Below, piece after piece: positions 59,191 to 64,000 of a stretch of DNA of 64,000 nt. The notes under the pieces were generated by a model that was not told the DNA's origin, searched no databases, and was given only the letters and a program-made list of their open reading frames with translations. A program made the translations under genes and the position numbers. Each line of letters starts with the position of its first letter. The first letter of the stretch is position 1. The stretch comes from Atopsyche davidsoni (taxonomy: Eukaryota > Arthropoda > Insecta > Trichoptera > Hydrobiosidae): the NCBI GenBank assembly GCA_022113835.1, contig JAILWY010000010.1, positions 521,501 to 585,500 of the forward strand, written 5' to 3'.

Positions 59191-60509
59191 TACACCCATA
59201 CCTCGCTATGCGGCCGCTCTTTACACGGCCTTTCGCTATAACGGCCCTTTTCAATTAAAGCACGATTTCGATTTACGGCCTAAAATGTTTCGCTATAACG
59301 GCAAAAAAAACTTTTTTTCGATGTTATTTTGTTTACGAGCGTTATTCAGTGTGTGCTCATAGAGCGGCTGGTTTAGACTTGTCTGTGAGTGTTTTGTGTA
59401 CATATTTATTACTGATTGTTACACATTAACTGGAAAAATTGCAAATAATTAGGGACATTTTTGGCACGTAAGTACATATGTATGTATGTACAAATTAGAG
59501 ATACCGATGAATCTGCTGAAGATGTCACATTCCAAGCAAGCCGAGGAAAGTTTGAAAAATTAAAAAAAAAAATTAATTTGCATAATTTGAAAATGAAAGG
59601 TGAAGCAGCTAGTGCCGATGAGGCCGCATTTAAGGAATATCCCAAATTTTTAAAGGGAATTATTGAAAGAGGTGGTTATAAACCTGAACAAGTGTTTAAC
59701 GTAGACGAAACAGGGCTTTATTGGAAGCGAATGCCTGATCGCACATACATATCATAAACCGAAAAATCTACTCCTGGTTATAAGGTGTCTAAAGAACGAT
59801 TAACTTTGCTACTTGGTGCAAATGCCGCGACTGATTTTAAGCTTTTTAGCTTAAATATATTAAAAGTGATTTTCCACTTTTAATATATTGGACCGAAAAT
59901 CCAAGGCCTCTTAAAAGACTAAATAAAAATCAATTACCCGTCATATGGAAATCCAAGAAAGAAGAAACAAGAAAGCTTGGATGACTAAAGCTACTTTTGA
60001 GGATTGGTTCAAAAATCACTTTTGTACAGAAGTGAAAAAATATTTGCGAGACAATAACTTAACCAACAAGGCTTTGCTAATTTTAGATAATGCATCCTAC
60101 TAATTTATCCGAGCTATCTGAAGATGTCATGATTGAATACCTTCCGAAAAATACAACAGCTCTGATCCAACCAATGGATCGGGGTGCAATAGCTACTTTT
60201 AAGGCATATTACCTACGCCGAACTTTCTGACAACTTATAAGGGAAACCGATGGTAAAGCTTCAATTAAAACATTTTGGAAAAACTATAACATCAAGTGCA
60301 TCAGTGAATCATGGAAGGAATTAAAATTAACAACAATGAACCATGTTTGGAAAAAAATATGGCCAGAATGTGTAAAAAGTACACATTTAACAAATTTGGA
60401 ACTGATTCCATTGAATTTGTATTAGAATAATTGATTCCTTATACGGGTTTTCGGTTTGCGGCCAAGTTTCGTGGAACGTATCTAGGCCGTAAAGCGAGAT
60501 ATGGGTGTA
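59191..60509 (+). mobile_element. Tigger/pogo element 2
   Basis: 1315 bp (59193-60507) with TA on each side. The ends are CACCCATACCTCGCTATGCG and the inverse of CACCCATATCTCGCTTTACG. It carries part of a Tigger transposase in the plus orientation and is the longer relative of element 1, which lies in the opposite orientation 11 kb away. The N-terminal DNA-binding half of the transposase is largely missing. Confidence 0.92.
59461..60430 (+). pseudogene. Tigger transposase pseudogene
   Basis: The open part (59461-59757) reads QASRGKFEKLKKKINLHN, KGEAASADEAAFKEYPKFL and GYKPEQVFNVDETGLYWKRM. This covers the end of the CENP-B-type HTH and the first catalytic Asp of the DDE domain (NVDETG). It ends in a premature stop at 59755-59757, but homologous coding sequence continues ([20 protein letters not shown]). 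With further shifts it gives [21 protein letters not shown] (second Asp) and [17 protein letters not shown] up to about 60425. It is not functional. Confidence 0.88.
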
Positions 60510-60519
60510 TTGTGTTATG

Positions 60520-60945
60520 TATCCTCCCCGTTCTGTAGCTTGTGCATGCACAAGCCATGGCTGCCATTCTGTGTACCCTGAGCGTGTGTTAAGGATCGGT
60601 AATAGAGTAGTGGACTTGTAATGACTGTGGAGGGATGTGCTCTGGAAGTACCTTGTCGAGGTGGGGGGGCTCCTGATATTGTTTCTGCAGCCTGCTGTAG
60701 AAGGAGTATCCGATCCAAACACCAGAGCTTTGCAAGGAAAGGATTATATAATAATGCTATTGGGCAGCAGCAATACGCAGACTTTTCCTTCCAATATAAA
60801 ACTACGGTGTAGAAGGACCCGGTGACCCACTATACTATTTTCCCTTAGAATGCCATGAACACTGGCTCAGCATGAGTATATGCTTCAATGAAATGGTCGC
60901 CAACCTCCTCTGAGGACAGGCACTTGATGAAGAAGTTATGTAGGG
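60520..60945 (-). repeat. Dispersed repeat family R, copy 3 (longest)
   Basis: The inverse of copies 1 and 2: AATGAAATGGTCGCCAACCT then CCTCTGAGGA near 60887-60920, and CCAGAGCACATC on the minus strand near 60650. It adds a middle section (about 60650-60780) absent from copy 2. It abuts the right end of Tigger element 2 within about 20 bp. No termini or target duplications are evident. Confidence 0.75.
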
Positions 60946-61154
60946 AAAATATGTGAAAAACCCTTTTTCTGCATGAGTTTATGAATACACAGTTGTGTGT
61001 GAATTATTGTGCAAATACTGTATATGTTATATGTGTGATAATTAAATTGAAAAATTCTTTATCAGTGACAAATTTTCTGGACTTTAAGTAGAAAATAAGA
61101 GTCCGAATATTTTTAGCCCAATTTTCTGTATACATAAAGGAAAGAAAATTTTCC

Positions 61155-61541
61155 TTGTATGCATCAAAACGATTGATTTGGCGTCGATTGATCTTCCCTT
61201 GCGTCACCGAGTGGTATGGTTGTTGCCGGAGATGTGCTCCCGGAAGAGGTGGCCACCACAATCAGCGCATGGTGCACGGGTCGGAGTGCGCTCATCCCCG
61301 TGACTCGCCCCCTGGTGGTTTGCCTTTGACCGTGCAGTTGTCGGATGGACACCTGAATGAGTTACCTGGCGGTGGGGCATTGGCGGAGCCCCCCCTCCGC
61401 GGCGCAGTCTCCGCCCCCGGCCCTCGCCCAGGTGGCTCTTCCACAGAAGAGCCGAGCGCGCCCCGCAGTGACTACCTACCCGAGTATCTGTGTAAAGCTA
61501 CACGCGAGCATTTTGCACTGTGCCCGTGTGAAATTATTGTC
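61155..61541 (+). other. GC-rich stretch, candidate exon
   Basis: This sequence is markedly GC- and CpG-rich compared with its flanks. One plus-strand frame stays open from 61155 to a possible donor (GTCG|GTAAAT) at 61541-61542. The translation is Gly/Pro-rich and ends with DYLPEYLCKATREHF and ALCPCEIIV. No domain is recognised and no acceptor is certain. It could be the first exon of a gene extending right, a CpG island or a repeat. Confidence 0.3.
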
Positions 61542-61754
61542 GGTAAATATATTTTTTTTCTCTTAATATTTTACCTAAAATAATGTATCCGTTGAACCCA
61601 TTTCCATTTTTTGTTGCCATTAAGTTTCGGATTTTTCTTTTTACGAAAAATGCCTCGTTCGCCACACTAAGTCTATTGTGATTATTTTTTAAAACCATGA
61701 CTTGATTTTTTAGTTTGCCTGTGACACTCGTTCTTAACTTAATTTTATAATCAA

Positions 61755-61960
61755 TAACTTACTTCCACATATTTAATTTTATTAGTGACCGGTTTCTCTA
61801 ACCTTTCACGTTGGCCCTATCAAACAGAGTCCTGTCACCAATAAAACCAAATCAATCATGTTGAAAAATCACAAAAGTGATAAAGTAAAGTGTTTAAGTG
61901 TACTCAAAATATTAAAAGAGAATTCCACCAAGTACTCTCTGTCAAAAATATTGAATATTC
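61755..61960. repeat. Foldback-repeat family, copy 6
   Basis: Left-arm pieces CCACATATTTAATTTTATTA and GTGACCGGTTTC; right-arm pieces GTCACCAATAAAACCAAATC and AAAATCACAAAAGTG. Tail: AATTCCACCAAGTACTCTCT then GTCAAAAATATTGAATATTC. The arms have diverged. Confidence 0.82.
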
Positions 61961-64000
61961 AAAGATTATAAGACACCAGACTGTGCGAAAGCTTGTGTTT
62001 AGATAAGATAAGATAAGTACTGTGTGTAAATAACTGAAAAATATGTTATAATTTTTGCGAATTTATAATTTATATAATTATAAATCCACAGTGGGATACT
62101 AAATAAATTCGTGCATATAGTCATTTTTTTAATGAATTATTTAAAAAACGTTGGTGTGCGCGGTGATTCTTTAAAATTAAAATAAATATCTAATGATAAC
62201 TGATTCTTTTGTTTTTTCTAACAAAAAGTAAATGTGAAAATGTTTTATAAAATTGCAGTATTACTTTCTTGAGATATAAAACCATCCGCTTGTATCTTCA
62301 TGGATTTTAACAATGATCATTAGCATGGATCTTTCCAAAAAATAATGATTTTACATATGGTGTCTTTATCAATTAACTGATAAATGGTTGTCAGCTTGAT
62401 TTAACAGTACATGTGTAATAATGTTGATGCTGTGTTTGGTTAAAAAGAAAATTTAATTTGTGTCGTGTCAAACCGAGACCACTTCGTTATTCACAACAGG
62501 AATGGGTTTAATTCCTATGAGTATCGCCCCCAGCAGAATTCCTGCCCGCCCATGAAATAGACTCTCTGCTGCAAGTTATCTAAGACTTACTTGTATACTC
62601 CGGTTACTTGGCCGGACACAGCCGCTATCACTTCGAATCGCTTGCTCACCCATGTTTTCAGATTGCGGCCTTCTACTTTCTTATACAGTAGCAGTGTTTA
62701 CAGTATCTTTGCTTGGATTATACGATATATAGTATATGTCTTTATTTAAACACGACACCAATACCTTTCATGCAACATCTATTATAATCCCACAATACAT
62801 TTTGACTAATCCAAAAACGAAAAGTCTTATTTAGAACCTATTATTACAATTGATATTTTCAAATATATATAATTTTGCGTAACTGCAAATAAAATGTATA
62901 CTGAAAAATTAAAAATAAATTTATGAGGAGTTCAAAATAACTTAAGAGTCAGGTCTTTGTAAAAAATATTCTAAATTAATCAATAAATTCCCAGTTTTTC
63001 TAAAAACAGATAAGCAAAATTGTAATCAAAGTTTTGAATCACCATTCGTAATTACCGACTTGAAACACTAAACTTTAGGTACGCGTGATACAATAATAAA
63101 TTATTAGGCTGCATAAAATCGAAAAAATCTTAATTTACGCAAAAATGTATATGTACTACCTTCTGAATAAATATTTTGCAAAATAATTTCTATATTTTAA
63201 CTTGTAAAATTATATTTTATATATCGATGTGCTATTTATTAAATTGGCTTTGCGATTGTGCCCTGTACTAAAAAAAGCTTGCAGGTAAATTCGTGTGCGG
63301 GTAAAAACTAAAAATCCAATAATCTCAACCATCCTTTAAGATAGAACATATTTTCGCTTTTTTGATCCATCTGATCCATTTGATCCATCTGATCCATTTG
63401 ATCCATCAATTTTTGATCCATCAGACGATATAACTTTTGAGTTGATTACATAAACGCTAATACAACGAAAACATAATATAAACTACTTCTATCTTTATAG
63501 ATTAATAACGATGTATGAGAAAATGCAACCATTTTAGAGGAACACCCTTAGAAACATCGTTACCTCGGTCTCATTTTCCTTGATATATCAAATTTCAGCG
63601 CGCAAAAAATTCTGACTTATCAAACGATACCATATTTGAGCCAATTTTTCACATTGATTTTTTTCACTCTGGACAATGGGTTTCTTAGTTGATAGAGCCG
63701 CGCTTGCGATCATATCTGAATAATTGATTTGGTATTTTTTTCTGCGCGAATAAATAAAAAAAACTGAATGGAATTGTAATTCACCAATCTCAAAGCTTTT
63801 TAAAATTAATTTATATCAATACATTTGAATTTATTTTTTATTGTGCTTAATATACAAAAAATAGCTATACTTGTTATATAGTAATAGTAGAAACCCATAT
63901 CCTATTTTATCTCGAAACAGTTATCAATTTATCATTCTTAATATTTGGATTGGAGTGCGCCAAACGACGAGGAAAATCACAGGAATTATTGGAAACGCCT
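61961..64000. other. Right flank without recognised gene
   Basis: Mostly AT-rich. A weak minus-strand exon candidate near 62593-62690 reads NLKTWVSKRFEVIAAVSGQV then TGVYK, before a possible donor AA|GTAAGT. It is unrecognised. A small minisatellite at 63363 is listed separately. Nothing else is assigned. Confidence 0.45.
63363..63423. repeat. 9-bp minisatellite (TGATCCATY)
   Basis: Five tandem copies of TGATCCAT followed by C or T at 63363-63407, plus a sixth copy after a short gap (63414-63423). Confidence 0.93.

Noticed and set aside
63680..63720. tRNA gene around TTAGTTGATAGAGC
   Set aside because: No B box or acceptor stem was found within the expected distance.

Overview
This is a 64-kb window of an AT-rich, intron-bearing animal genome. 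Three protein genes can be rebuilt exon by exon with GT-AG junctions and unbroken reading frames. The protein families, the DNA-transposon content (hAT, piggyBac, Tigger/pogo, Tc1/mariner) and the long (TA)n tracts suggest an arthropod, probably an insect. The species cannot be fixed from the sequence alone. There are no rRNA genes, CRISPR arrays, operons or viral genomes.

Layout. 1-4.4 kb: repeat-rich flank with a GC-rich minisatellite and an intact hAT MITE. 4.3-27.3 kb (+): acetyl-CoA synthetase (ACSS2/AcCoAS type), 9 coding exons and 667 aa. Its 17.5-kb first intron holds most of the mobile DNA in that half of the window, including a 2.2-kb decayed transposon inserted in a (TA)n tract. 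27.3-29.8 kb: convergent intergenic gap. 29.8-36.05 kb (-): mitochondrial medium-chain acyl-CoA dehydrogenase (ACADM/MCAD), 424 aa. 36-42 kb: AT-rich non-coding gap with a perfect nested palindrome. 42.06-52.9 kb (-): sodium-coupled monocarboxylate/vitamin transporter of the SLC5 family, 10 exons and 618 aa. 53-64 kb: no recognised host gene, but Tigger, mariner and hAT remnants, a dispersed repeat, and a GC-rich stretch that may be an exon.

The most interesting observation is in the dehydrogenase. Its fourth coding exon is present twice, as two 101-nt exons only 45 nt apart. Both have proper splice sites and both are in frame with their neighbours, but including both would shift the frame. 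They encode alternative 34-residue versions of the helix that, in mammalian MCAD, forms the bottom of the fatty-acyl pocket. The equivalents of Gln95 and Glu99 are Met and Glu in one exon and Ala and Arg in the other. This looks like mutually exclusive splicing that would retune substrate specificity. A piggyBac remnant ends about 75 bp from one of the two exons.

A second notable signal is a family of at least six foldback (hairpin) repeats across the window, one of which is a near-perfect palindrome of about 220 bp. The three genes act in linked metabolism: carboxylate uptake, acetate activation and fatty-acid beta-oxidation. Nothing in the sequence shows that they are co-regulated.
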